Below are positions 1 to 8,209 of a DNA stretch of 64,000 nucleotides, piece by piece. The position numbers were made by a program, and so were the translations under genes. Every line of letters starts with the position of its first letter. Position 1 is the stretch's first letter. Source of the DNA: Dyella mobilis (GTDB lineage: Bacteria > Pseudomonadota > Gammaproteobacteria > Xanthomonadales > Rhodanobacteraceae); contig NZ_JADIKF010000040.1 of assembly GCF_016904945.1 (NCBI RefSeq), positions 62,001-126,000 of the forward strand, read 5' to 3'. The notes under the pieces were generated by a model. The model had not been told where the DNA came from. It saw nothing but the letters and a program-made list of their open reading frames with translations, and did no database searches.

Positions 1-1
1 C

Positions 2-319
2 GGTATGGAATGCGACGGCGCGCCGCTGACCTGGCTGTACAGCCCTTACCTGACCAACCCGGTCAATCGCAAGGACGACGATTCGCGCCGCCTGTCCGGC
101 TCGGACAGCGAGCGCGCGTGGTCGATCGTCGAAGAATTCGGTTGTCGCCAGGTCTACGTCTACGCGATGGGCCAGGAACCGTGGATGCGCTTCGTCACCG
201 GACTGGAATACACGCCCGAGAGCAAGCAGATCGTCGAATCCAACAAATTGCTGGAACGCTGCCGCAGTGCCGGCCTTGACGCCGAGCGGCTGCATGGATG
301 CCGAACCATCACCCTGTAA
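2..319 (+). CDS. C-terminal fragment of MBL-fold protein, possibly CmlA-like NRPS hydroxylase
   Basis: The reading frame is open to the left edge, so this is the last ~105 residues of a longer protein. Visible traits are a CDGAPLTWLY stretch near the cut, then YAMGQEPW and a final segment ending shortly after a GLDAERLHG turn. I recognise this ending, without a search, as that of metallo-beta-lactamase-fold proteins found beside NRPS genes. The best-studied of these is CmlA, a diiron enzyme that beta-hydroxylates an amino acid tethered to a carrier domain. The metal-binding HxHxDH core would lie outside the window. An mbtH gene 40 bp downstream supports an NRPS context. The MBL-family call is moderately sure; the hydroxylase role is inference. 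Confidence 0.5.
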   Translation, partial: GMECDGAPLTWLYSPYLTNPVNRKDDDSRRLSGSDSERAWSIVEEFGCRQVYVYAMGQEPWMRFVTGLEYTPESKQIVESNKLLERCRSAGLDAERLHGCRTITL

Positions 320-359
320 CTCCCCAATCTCTTCCTGACAAACTAGCTGGAGCATTACC

Positions 360-566
360 ATGAGCAATCCCTTCGAAGACGCCAACGGCAGCTTCCTGGT
401 GCTGGTGAACCACGAAAACCAGCACTCCCTGTGGCCTGAATTCGCCGAAGTGCCGGCCGGCTGGAAAGCCGTGCACGGACCCTCACCGCGACAGGAAGCG
501 CTGGATTACGTCGAACAAAACTGGACCGACATGCGTCCGGCCAGTCTGGCCGCGCTGGACGCCTGA
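360..566 (+). CDS. mbtH: MbtH family protein (NRPS adenylation-domain partner)
   Basis: This 68-residue protein matches the MbtH family over its whole length: NPFED at residues 3-7, SLWP with W25, GW with W35, and YVEQNWTDMRP with W55 near the end. The three Trp positions are the family hallmark. MbtH proteins bind NRPS adenylation domains and are often needed for their folding and activity in the cytoplasm. The ATG follows a GGAGC-like ribosome binding site. It lies 40 bp after a putative NRPS-tailoring enzyme and ~100 bp before a phosphopantetheinyl transferase, so a biosynthetic cluster very likely extends leftward. Identification is very secure; the cognate synthetase is not in view. Confidence 0.97.
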   Translation: MSNPFEDANGSFLVLVNHENQHSLWPEFAEVPAGWKAVHGPSPRQEALDYVEQNWTDMRPASLAALDA

Positions 567-581
567 GCCACCACCGGCATC

Positions 582-611
582 GTGTCCTGCCGGATCGCAC
601 CGGCAGGACAC
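582..611 (+). terminator. 12-bp hairpin after mbtH
   Basis: GTGTCCTGCCGG (582-593) and CCGGCAGGACAC (600-611) form a perfect 12-bp stem around a 6-nt loop just after the mbtH stop. No T-run follows, so it may stabilise or pause the transcript rather than act as a classical intrinsic terminator. Confidence 0.5.
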
Positions 612-667
612 CGCGTCACCCAGGCAACCGGATATGCTGCACCGAATGCTTATCCGCGAGGCACGCC

Positions 668-1363
668 GTGATCGAGCCGCCATCTACCCAATCACTGCCC
701 GCCCTGCGCGATGCGCTAGGGCTGCCCACGTGCGTCGCGCTGTTCGAAACGGACATCGATCCGCACGGCGATCCCGTCAACACGTGGCCGCAGCTTCCGG
801 CAACACTGACCAACGCCAGCAAGAAGCGCCGCCGCGAATTTCTGGCGGGACGCCATTGCGCCGCGCAAGCGCTGCGCCAGGCCGGCTGCCAGACGCCGGG
901 CTTGCTCGATATCGGTGCGGACCGGCTACCTTGCTGGCCCGACGGCTGGCTGGGCTGCATCAGTCACACCGCGCACGTGGCCGTAGCTGTCGCCGCCGCA
1001 AGCCCGCCGTGCGTGGCGCTGGGTGTCGACGCGGAAAAATGGATGGACAGGCGGGTGGCTAATGACGTGCAACAGCAGATCGTCACGCCGGACGAGCTGG
1101 CACTGCTGCAGGACCGCCCTTTGCAACACGCAATGACTTTGCTTTTTTCCGCCAAGGAAACGCTGTACAAGGCGCTGTATCCGCTGACCCGGCACTTTCG
1201 CGACTTCAGTGCCGCGCGCGTAACCGCAGCACGTGCCGATCGACTGGAACTTACGCTGAGCGAAGCTTGGGGCGAGGACTGGCCGCGCGGCACGGTGTTA
1301 GACGTGCGCTATGTCGAGCGGCCCGATGGCGTGTTCACCGCGCTGTGGCTGCCTGCGTGTTGA
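668..1363 (+). CDS. 4'-phosphopantetheinyl transferase (Sfp/EntD type)
   Basis: Transfers the phosphopantetheine arm of CoA to carrier domains of peptide or polyketide synthases. The 231-residue product shows the expected signatures in order: a basic RRREFLAGR segment at ~55-62, a SHT at 99-101, the Mg-binding GVDAE at 119-123, and FSAKETLYKALYP at 160-172 with the catalytic Glu/Lys pair. Length is normal for the EntD/Sfp group. The start is a GTG at 668 beginning MIEPPSTQ; no better ATG precedes the conserved region. Following mbtH, it most likely activates the NRPS encoded to the left. It ends 5 bp from the stop of the convergent permease gene. Confidence 0.93.
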   Translation: MIEPPSTQSLPALRDALGLPTCVALFETDIDPHGDPVNTWPQLPATLTNASKKRRREFLAGRHCAAQALRQAGCQTPGLLDIGADRLPCWPDGWLGCISHTAHVAVAVAAASPPCVALGVDAEKWMDRRVANDVQQQIVTPDELALLQDRPLQHAMTLLFSAKETLYKALYPLTRHFRDFSAARVTAARADRLELTLSEAWGEDWPRGTVLDVRYVERPDGVFTALWLPAC

Positions 1364-1368
1364 TGCAT

Positions 1369-2601
1369 CTACACCGAACGCGTCGCCTCCACCGGCGGCA
1401 CGCGAGATGCCTTCAGCGCAGGCGCCAGCGTGGCACCCTGCCCCAGCAGCAGCAAGGCGGCCGCGCTCAACAATAGATAGACGAACGACAGCGGCGGCAT
1501 CGCGAATCGAAGCACCAGCCACTCGCTGAGACTGATCGCCAGCACGGTGCCGATCACTACGCCACCGAGGCTGATCATGAAATTCTCGGTGAGAAAGTAC
1601 GCAAGGATGTCGTTGCGCGTAGCCCCCAGCGCACGCCGCACGCCAATCTGCTTGCGTCGCTGGCCCACCCAGAAACTGGTAAGGCCGACGATGCCTGCGC
1701 CGGTGACGATCAACAGTATCAGGCAGATCGCACCCAGCAAGATCGCCATGCCGCGGTCGGTTTTGTAGGCCTGTTCGCGTACGACGTCGAAGGTGCGGAT
1801 ACCTTTCACGGGCGGAAACACCCGCATGCGGTCGAGCTTCAGCAAGGCTGCCGGCGCCGCCTTGGCCACTTCGGCAAGCTGACCCGGCTTGCTGCGGATC
1901 AGATAGCTGCCATCGCTGTCCGCCATTTGCGCGGGCAGCAATACCGTGCGGTCGAGAAAGCTGAGTGTGTGCCACGTACCCTGCAACTGGTCGACGATGC
2001 CGATGATGGTGCTCGGCGAAGGATGGTCGTTGCCAATGTAGATCGGCCGGCCCAGTGCCGAGCCATCCGGATACGCCACGTCCGCAAGCGCCTTGGTGAC
2101 GATCACCTCGGGCAGCGACGTATTTGCCGTAGGATCGAGCGCATGCACTTCATCCGCGCGGAAATTGCGGCCGGCGATCAGCCGCACGCCCATAGTGGCG
2201 AGTGCGTGGTCGTCAACGAAGTATTCCGTGGCCAGCGTGATTCGCGGCTTCGCCAGCGGGTCCAGGCGTATGCCTTCCGACTCTCCGCCCCCTCCCAGGG
2301 GAAACGCCTCGCTCTGCGTCGCATCCACCACGCCGGGCAGTTGTCGCAATGCCAGCAGGTCCGCTTTGGCCAGCGATGGAATGGCCGCCGTATCGACACC
2401 TGCCCAGTGATTTTGAATGGTCAGCAGATTGCTTTCCACCATGCCGGTTGGGCGCGACATGCTCGCTAGCCGCTGCTGGATGATGAACAGCGCGTTGCAG
2501 ACGATCGCCAGCGTCAACGCGATCTGCAGCACGATCAGGATGGTGCCGGCCTTGTGGCGCTTGAGCGCCGCGAGAATGGGCTTGATCTGTAGCACGTTCA
2601 T
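1369..2601 (-). CDS. MacB/FtsX-type ABC transporter permease
   Basis: The 410-residue inner-membrane protein has one N-terminal helix (around 18-42), a large periplasmic MacB_PCD-like domain, and a C-terminal FtsX domain with three helices. It includes the characteristic RRKQIGVRRALGATRNDI loop and ends in VPPVEATRSV. Such permeases pair with an ATPase to drive mechanotransmission or export of lipoproteins, peptides or antibiotics across the envelope. It starts 4 bp after the end of a second permease gene, so the two are translationally linked and probably form a heterodimer. No ATP-binding subunit is adjacent on either side, which is unusual. The substrate is unknown; proximity to an NRPS region is the only hint. 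Confidence 0.88.
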   Translation of the reverse strand: MNVLQIKPILAALKRHKAGTILIVLQIALTLAIVCNALFIIQQRLASMSRPTGMVESNLLTIQNHWAGVDTAAIPSLAKADLLALRQLPGVVDATQSEAFPLGGGGESEGIRLDPLAKPRITLATEYFVDDHALATMGVRLIAGRNFRADEVHALDPTANTSLPEVIVTKALADVAYPDGSALGRPIYIGNDHPSPSTIIGIVDQLQGTWHTLSFLDRTVLLPAQMADSDGSYLIRSKPGQLAEVAKAAPAALLKLDRMRVFPPVKGIRTFDVVREQAYKTDRGMAILLGAICLILLIVTGAGIVGLTSFWVGQRRKQIGVRRALGATRNDILAYFLTENFMISLGGVVIGTVLAISLSEWLVLRFAMPPLSFVYLLLSAAALLLLGQGATLAPALKASRVPPVEATRSV

Positions 2602-2605
2602 CGCC

Positions 2606-3919
2606 TCAGCTGGATTTCAGTTGCCATGACGGCTGCACTCGCGCTGCACGCCAGGCGGGATAAAACGCCGCCAATACCGTAGCGAACACCGCGACACCCA
2701 AGGTCAGGCCCGCCAGCGACAGATCCAGCGTGGCCAGCCGGGCGATGGAAGGATCGAACACCAGGCCGATACCCAGTACCCCGGCGCCTGTCATCAACAC
2801 GCCCAGTACGCCGCCCGACAAACCTATCGCGCCAGCCTCAACCAGAAACTGTGCATAGATGGACCGACGCGATGCACCCAGCGCGCGACGAACGCCGATC
2901 TCCGGCGCACGCCGCATGAACTTGGCCAGCAGCAGGCCCACCGTATTGACCAGGCAGATGACGAAGAAGCCGAGCGAAATGAGCAGCGAAATCTTCGATT
3001 CCGGCGGCACCACCTGCTCATAATCGAGCCACTGCGTCACGTTGCGCAGGCGGATATTCGGCGCCCATTTGAAGCGCCCTGCCCGCTGTTGCTCGGCGGC
3101 ATAGCCTTGCAGATAGTTGCGATATGCCGTCACGCTGGACCGGTCAGGCAACTCGACCCAATAGTTGATCCACGTGCATTCGGAGTGCAGCCACGCGTCC
3201 CAGCCCGCATCCGCGGTGACATTGCACAAATCGACGCCGGCGGCGGGAATCTTAAGGTCGATCGCGTGCGTAAAGGGAATGAACAACTGGGTCGCATCGG
3301 TGAAACCCTTGGTGCTGTGCACGTCGTAAAACACAGGTTGCGGGTTCCAATCGTTCATCACACCGACGATGCGGTAGCTGTGACCGTCCAGCACGATGTT
3401 GCGTCCAACGCTGTTCGCGCCGTGGAACAGTTCATCGTTCAGTTGGCGCCCGATCACCGCCACGGCGGCGCGCGACTGGTCTTCCGCAGCCGACCAGCCG
3501 CTGCCGTAAAGAAACGGGATATCGAACATGGCGAACGTGTCGGCGTACCCGGCATAGCTGGGCACCTGGAACGGCAGCTGCGCCGCATCGGCAGGCATGA
3601 TCGATACGCCGATCGAATACAGGGCGGTCTGCCTCTGCGCGCGATGCGCCTGCATCAGCGCCATCGTGTCGATGTAGCTCATCAGATCCGACGGCTCGCC
3701 ATCGTTCTCGGCGGTAAATGGCGGCCCCGCATTGTCGATCTGCGGCGCAAAAAGCTGCGACGACTTCTGCGGAATCGGGTTGTTCGACGTCGCACGAAGC
3801 ACCGCATACGCCGTCATCGATGCCGCCACGCCAAAGCCGATCGCCACCACCATCAGCAATGTAAGCAACGGGTTGCGTCGCAGGCTGCGCAAACCCAGTC
3901 GCAGGTAATAGGCGAACAT
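2606..3919 (-). CDS. MacB/FtsX-type ABC transporter permease
   Basis: First gene of the permease pair, 437 residues. It has an N-terminal helix after MFAYYLRLGLRSLRRNP, a ~230-residue periplasmic domain and three C-terminal helices, with EIGVRRALGASRRSI in the FtsX loop. I place the start at 3919 rather than the in-frame ATG at 3928. The 3919 ATG has GAAGGGG at a 9-nt distance and matches the MFGYYLDL start of the paralogue at 48380-49687. The 3928 ATG abuts the Shine-Dalgarno sequence. Same layout as the second permease pair in this window. No ATPase is encoded nearby, so energy coupling must come from a distant subunit, or the pair works differently. Confidence 0.88.
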   Translation of the reverse strand: MFAYYLRLGLRSLRRNPLLTLLMVVAIGFGVAASMTAYAVLRATSNNPIPQKSSQLFAPQIDNAGPPFTAENDGEPSDLMSYIDTMALMQAHRAQRQTALYSIGVSIMPADAAQLPFQVPSYAGYADTFAMFDIPFLYGSGWSAAEDQSRAAVAVIGRQLNDELFHGANSVGRNIVLDGHSYRIVGVMNDWNPQPVFYDVHSTKGFTDATQLFIPFTHAIDLKIPAAGVDLCNVTADAGWDAWLHSECTWINYWVELPDRSSVTAYRNYLQGYAAEQQRAGRFKWAPNIRLRNVTQWLDYEQVVPPESKISLLISLGFFVICLVNTVGLLLAKFMRRAPEIGVRRALGASRRSIYAQFLVEAGAIGLSGGVLGVLMTGAGVLGIGLVFDPSIARLATLDLSLAGLTLGVAVFATVLAAFYPAWRAARVQPSWQLKSS

Positions 3920-4176
3920 TCCTTGCATCCCCTTCAGTCGTCAAAGCCGGCCATGGCGAGGCCACCGGGAGCATCGATGCAATCGACGTGCCATCTCCGA
4001 GGATTCTTTTGACGATTGAAATTCAATCGCTTACTGGCGGCAAGCATGACGAGGCGGCTGTCCGCGGACAGTGTCATCGGACAGCCGGACGATCTACCGG
4101 ACGACAACGCGCATCACCCGACGCCTCCGGTCTGGTTAAATCCGGGCCGTGCGATCATCGTTAGGAGGACCAAGCC

Positions 4177-4572
4177 ATGCCCACATCCGTACTGCCCTTC
4201 CTGATGTTTCAGGGTCAGGGCTCCGACGCGCTGGACTTTTACCTCTTCGTCTTCCCCCACTCGAAAATCGAACACATCGAGCGCTATCAAGCCGGCGACA
4301 GCGGCGCGGAAGGCTCGATCAAGCTGGCCCGCTTCACCCTCGGCGAGCAATCGGTACTGTGCACCGACAGTCCGATCAAGCATGCCTTCTCTTTCACGCC
4401 ATCGTTTTCATTTTTCGTCGAATGCGCATCGCAGGATGAAGTCCGCAGGCTCGGCAGCCTTCTCAAGGAAGGCGGCGCCGAGTTGATGCCCGTCGACCAT
4501 TACGGCTTCAGCACGCTGTTTACGTGGGTGAGCGATCGCTTTGGCGTGTCGTGGCAGTTGAACTGCGCCTGA
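4177..4572 (+). CDS. VOC superfamily protein (PhnB-like)
   Basis: The 131-residue protein begins LPFLMFQGQGSDALDFYLFVFP and ends in FGVSWQLN, the layout of the PhnB / 3-demethylubiquinone-methyltransferase-like branch of the vicinal oxygen chelate fold. Members are small cytoplasmic dimers with paired beta-alpha-beta-beta-beta modules; most have no assigned substrate. The start is set by TTAGGAGG located 9-10 nt upstream of the ATG. It lies alone between divergent and convergent neighbours, so context gives no function. The fold is confident, the activity is unknown. Confidence 0.85.
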   Translation: MPTSVLPFLMFQGQGSDALDFYLFVFPHSKIEHIERYQAGDSGAEGSIKLARFTLGEQSVLCTDSPIKHAFSFTPSFSFFVECASQDEVRRLGSLLKEGGAELMPVDHYGFSTLFTWVSDRFGVSWQLNCA

Positions 4573-4583
4573 GAACCCGGAAA

Positions 4584-5189
4584 TCAGCGTTCCGCGTTTC
4601 CCTTGCGGCATGCCACATAAAACTCGCCGGCCTGCTGGATGAACTTCTTTTTTGCAGCATTCCAGATCCATGACGGCGGACAGTAAGGCGGCCGCACGGC
4701 GGTGTCCTGGGTCGGATCATCCACTCGCAAGGCTATGCGATGCGGGAAATCGTCGCGCCAGTCGGAGACATACACTGCCGTCGTCGCGGGCGGATCTTCA
4801 GGAAAAGCCACCGGCAAGGTGCCTAGCAGAGCGCCGTTGGCTCCCATGATGGCGGGCATCGGAATCGGATCGATCTGTTCCAGCGTATCGTGCGGATCCA
4901 TCGGCTTGCCGTGCAGGAACGTGGCGGAATTCGCTTCGTCGGCCCGATCGACATCCAGCGCGAGCAGGAACAACGGCACGTCGCCTTTGGGTGATCGCAC
5001 CGGATAAAGGCACATAAAAGGCCGATACTGGGGCCAGTCGGATCCGACAATCTTTGCAGCGGCGTCCACGAGCCGATCGGGCACCTTGCCACAGGCCTTG
5101 GGATCGACAGATACCTGTTCGCTGCCTCTTGCGCTCGTTGCGGCCATCGCCAGAAAGAGAACCAATGCCAGGCTTGCGTCGAGTTTCAT
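4584..5189 (-). CDS. Uncharacterised secreted protein
   Basis: The 201-residue product starts MKLDASLALVLFLAMAATSARG, a convincing Sec signal peptide with cleavage expected near residue 22. The mature part has Cys in ACGK, in FMCLYPV, in YCPP and in VACRKG, so disulphides are likely in the periplasm. Its ATG overlaps the stop of the upstream small gene (ATGA), implying translational coupling. A longer open frame runs upstream, but that part is Arg-rich and has no start signal, so I use the signal-peptide ATG. I do not recognise the family. Confidence 0.7.
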   Translation of the reverse strand: MKLDASLALVLFLAMAATSARGSEQVSVDPKACGKVPDRLVDAAAKIVGSDWPQYRPFMCLYPVRSPKGDVPLFLLALDVDRADEANSATFLHGKPMDPHDTLEQIDPIPMPAIMGANGALLGTLPVAFPEDPPATTAVYVSDWRDDFPHRIALRVDDPTQDTAVRPPYCPPSWIWNAAKKKFIQQAGEFYVACRKGNAER

Positions 5190-5509
5190 TGCGGCGTCCA
5201 GAAGGTGACGCGCTTCCAATCTCTGTCGGCCCATGCATCGCGCACAGTTTTCATATCGTCGCTGATTGCGCCGGGCCACGCTATCAGTGAGGTCGACATG
5301 GCCATGGGAAAGGAGCCGAACTGATGCATCACCTTCCCTTTCACGACGAAGCCGCCCGCCGGCTTCTTGCCAGGCAATACCACGATATTGGGTTTGCCAC
5401 CTGCGGTGGCGGCTGAAGCGGGATCCGGCACGGCTGCGTCCTTGGCGAATGGCCGCGGGCAGAAAAAGCATGCCCTCTGCGTCGATTTTCTGCGAATTCC
5501 TTTTGCCAT
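5186..5509 (-). CDS. Uncharacterised small protein coupled to a secreted partner
   Basis: Reads as 107 residues starting MAKGIRRKSTQR and ending DWKRVTFWTPQ; its TGA overlaps the ATG of the secreted gene that follows. The C-terminal two thirds looks genuinely coding, with PNIVVLPGKKPAGGFVVKG and a Trp-rich end. The N-terminal 30 residues are less convincing and there is no good Shine-Dalgarno sequence, so the true start is uncertain. A stop lies two codons above this ATG. A 34-codon frame just upstream on the same strand (about 5515-5620, MKPVFMDDRMW...) may be a separate tiny gene or a frameshifted N-terminus. Function unknown. Confidence 0.45.
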   Translation of the reverse strand: MAKGIRRKSTQRACFFCPRPFAKDAAVPDPASAATAGGKPNIVVLPGKKPAGGFVVKGKVMHQFGSFPMAMSTSLIAWPGAISDDMKTVRDAWADRDWKRVTFWTPQ

Positions 5510-5738
5510 CGTATTTCAGGGATGCGACGGATGGCAATCGGATACGCAGCCCCCGTAGCGCATGCCGGTGTATCCAATGGGCCCCATCCACATCCGGTCA
5601 TCCATAAAAACCGGTTTCATTGACCCCTGTCATTTCGCAAGCCCTGGCCGATGCGCCAGCGGTCAATGGCCGCAGCGGCTATACGCGAGACAAAGTCGAA
5701 TGCTTAGATGCCGGCAACACCCTGCCTGGCACGCCACC

Positions 5739-6059
5739 ATGCGCTACCTGTCCCTGTTGCTGCTCGGCCCCTGGCTGATCGTCCTGGCCTGGGCATACTG
5801 GGCCTGGTCGAGGCATTCGCATCCGCAGCGATCGCACCGCGTCTACGACGTGGTCGTCGTTGCCTTGGCCCTGGCGGCCGCCGCCGGTTTTGCCTTGATG
5901 GCCTATGACGACGTGGCTCTTCAGAGTGTCGGCGACTTCGGCCGCAAGAGTGGCGGTATCTGGAAGCAGGTGATGCCTGCGCTTTGGGGTTATGGCGCTT
6001 TTGCAGCGGTATTGCTGCTCGCCACGCTCGCGCGCCGCACGTGGCGGCGGCGCAAATAA
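5739..6059 (+). CDS. Small inner-membrane protein
   Basis: A 106-residue protein with three probable transmembrane segments: residues ~3-23 (LSLLLLGPWLIVLAWAYWAW), ~37-56 (VVVVALALAAAAGFALM) and ~82-98, ending in a basic RRTWRRRK tail. The start is chosen to place the first helix at the N-terminus; there is no strong ribosome binding site. It stands alone, convergent with the peptidase gene. No family recognised. Confidence 0.6.
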   Translation: MRYLSLLLLGPWLIVLAWAYWAWSRHSHPQRSHRVYDVVVVALALAAAAGFALMAYDDVALQSVGDFGRKSGGIWKQVMPALWGYGAFAAVLLLATLARRTWRRRK

Positions 6060-6088
6060 AAACGCTTCCCCACCAGCGTGGGGAAGCG
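6054..6088 (-). terminator. Intrinsic terminator of the S53 peptidase gene
   Basis: An 11-bp perfect stem (CGCTTCCCCAC 6063-6073, GTGGGGAAGCG 6078-6088) with a CAGC loop is followed on the minus strand by TTTTTATTT (6054-6062). It lies between two convergent genes and best fits termination of the peptidase transcript. Confidence 0.88.
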
Positions 6089-6103
6089 CCTTTCAAACGC
6101 AAC

Positions 6104-7837
6104 TTACTTGGTACCTACCAGGGCCGAGATAAAGGCCGGCCCCACCGGGCTGCCCCAACCCGTCACCAGGTCGTAGCCGGCCACGGCGTTGAAGCCGCCG
6201 TTGCTGCCGCTGGTGATGTCGTGGAAATAGCTGTGGTAGTTCGAGCCCGTGCCGAAGTTGTACAGCGCGGTGTTGAGGAAGCCGATATTGCCCTTGCCAT
6301 CGGCCGCCGCCTGCTGGTTGGCAAGTGCGATCACACCTGCCAGGCGCGGTGCGGCATAGCTGGTGCCACCCACGCCGGTTTCAAGCTGGCCGTTGCTATA
6401 GGTCGGATTGTCGAAGTTGCCTTCGAGTGCGATATCCGGATCGTTGCGATACTGCGTCGATCCGCCGTTGCTGCTGTTGATCACGCCGGCCAGCTGCTGA
6501 TAGCTGGGAATGGCGTAACCGGCCGACGACAGAAAACCGCCGCTGCTGTCGGACCAGGCGGTTTCCGATACCCACGAGCCGCCGGGGCCGCTGGTGGTGA
6601 GATCGGTGGCGCCCACGTCGGTGATATACGGATCCAGCGAGGGCGCAGCCCAGTTGCTGGTGGTGTAGGAGCCCGCATCGCCGCTGGCGTTGACGAAAGT
6701 CTGGCCTTGCGCCTGGAATTCCTTGTAGATGGAATCGTCGCTGCTGCCGAAATCGCCGCCGCCCCACGAGCTGGTAATCACCGAGGCTTTATTATCGCTG
6801 GCCATCTGGTTGAGGATGTCGCCGGCGCTGGTGCCTTCATAGAACAGAATCTGCGTGAGGCCCGGTGCCATGCCGGCAAGATTGGCGATATCCAGAATTT
6901 GCTCGCCGTCGCTGCACGACGAACTGGCGCCGGTGCTCGGGTTGGTGCAGGCGCCGCTGTAGCCATTCACCAGCACGTTGTTGACCGGCACGCCGGGATC
7001 GGTGGCGCCGGTAGCGGTGTAATAGCCGCTCAGGTCGGACGTTTGATAACCGTCATACGAGAAGATAGCTGCGGTCACGCCGGTACCGTCGAGCGAACCC
7101 GAGCCGTAATACGCCGCGCGAATGTCGCTGGGCAGGAAGTTGCCGCTGGGGCCGGAGCCGCCGGAAGCGCGGGCAACCATGCCTTGTTGCGAAGCCGGGC
7201 GATGGCGCATGTGATTGAACGGACGCACGTAGTTGTCCAGTCCGTTGATGTGCAGCAATTGCACGCCGAGATCCAGCGTAGGTTCGCGGTCCGGCGCGAA
7301 GAATTTACGGTTTTCCGTGGGGTGCTGATATTGACGCATGGTGACGTGCAAGGCGCGATTGATGTCGTTCACGCTGCCCTGCACGTCCACGATGTGGCGA
7401 TTGGCCGTGGTCGCGGTAATTTTCAGGTTATTGGCCTTGGCCCACACCACCACTTTCTGGTAGTCGGCCTGGCTTGGCTCGAAACGGGCGGTGAATTCCT
7501 TCGAGCTGAGGTAATGGTGATAGAGCGGGCTGCTCGGATCGTACAACTGGCCGATCAGGCCATCGAGTTCGGTTTCGTTGCGCAGCGGCAGCACCAGACC
7601 AAGCTTGAGTTGCCGGGTGGCATCAAGCGTCTGCGTGCTGACCGCCTGGCCATAGCGCACGGCAGTCGGCACGTGGTCCTGCGTCAACAAAGAAAAAGCG
7701 CCGTGCGTGGCGCTTGCATAACTCCCCTGGGCTCCCAGGCTCAAGGCGCCGGCAATGACCAGCGCAGGCAAAGCGCGCCTGAGACGCGAAAGCTTGCTCA
7801 CTGAAGACATCTTGGAAACAGAAGACGACAAATGCAT
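6104..7837 (-). CDS. S53 family peptidase (sedolisin / xanthomonalisin type)
   Basis: Secreted acid serine-carboxyl peptidase, 577 residues. A signal segment at ~20-42 (LVIAGALSLGAQGSYA) leads into a pro-kumamolisin activation domain (~50-200), then the catalytic domain. The sedolisin residues are visible: E312 and D316 in GEQILD, D387 in SGDAG (oxyanion) and S493 in GGTSYAAP. The C-terminal calcium site is present at HDI (539-541) and D556. The protein ends right after the catalytic domain, without the extra C-terminal module found in some relatives. AGGGAGA upstream of the ATG supports the start. It is monocistronic with its own terminator. Likely role: extracellular protein digestion at low pH. 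Confidence 0.95.
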   Translation of the reverse strand: MHLSSSVSKMSSVSKLSRLRRALPALVIAGALSLGAQGSYASATHGAFSLLTQDHVPTAVRYGQAVSTQTLDATRQLKLGLVLPLRNETELDGLIGQLYDPSSPLYHHYLSSKEFTARFEPSQADYQKVVVWAKANNLKITATTANRHIVDVQGSVNDINRALHVTMRQYQHPTENRKFFAPDREPTLDLGVQLLHINGLDNYVRPFNHMRHRPASQQGMVARASGGSGPSGNFLPSDIRAAYYGSGSLDGTGVTAAIFSYDGYQTSDLSGYYTATGATDPGVPVNNVLVNGYSGACTNPSTGASSSCSDGEQILDIANLAGMAPGLTQILFYEGTSAGDILNQMASDNKASVITSSWGGGDFGSSDDSIYKEFQAQGQTFVNASGDAGSYTTSNWAAPSLDPYITDVGATDLTTSGPGGSWVSETAWSDSSGGFLSSAGYAIPSYQQLAGVINSSNGGSTQYRNDPDIALEGNFDNPTYSNGQLETGVGGTSYAAPRLAGVIALANQQAAADGKGNIGFLNTALYNFGTGSNYHSYFHDITSGSNGGFNAVAGYDLVTGWGSPVGPAFISALVGTK

Positions 7838-8209
7838 GTTCCAATCTCCCTAAATACTTCGATCAAAAAGTTGGGCACGAGAACGTGTTGCATGCCACGC
7901 CATTCCGGAAACGATGAATGGGTTCCGTGCCATGAGGTTGAGCCCCCCTGTAGCCCGTTTCCGGCTCCCACTCCTGCGCGGCCCGGAACTTATACAGAGG
8001 GCACCTGTGAAAGTTTGATGAGGCAAAACAGCTGAATTTGCGATACTTTCAGCACGCTGACGCGCCACGTCGCAACGTAAGCAAGGCGCAAGAAAAGGCG
8101 CGAAATTACACACTCGTTTCACGCCTCGGGTACTAAATCATCACGCACGTGTACAGTTGATGTTCGATCCACGCCGGCTACAACCATCATCAAGACGGTG
8201 CCTAGATCC
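7838..8209. other. Divergent intergenic region
   Basis: This 372-bp stretch separates the divergent peptidase and sulfotransferase genes and must hold both promoters. I found no gene, no strong hairpin and no clear consensus promoter boxes in it. Confidence 0.6.

Noticed and set aside
5984..7804. A ~600-codon plus-strand open frame opposite the S53 peptidase
   Set aside because: It is the antisense shadow of a well-supported gene, rich in Ala, Arg and Val, with no ribosome binding site or recognisable domain.
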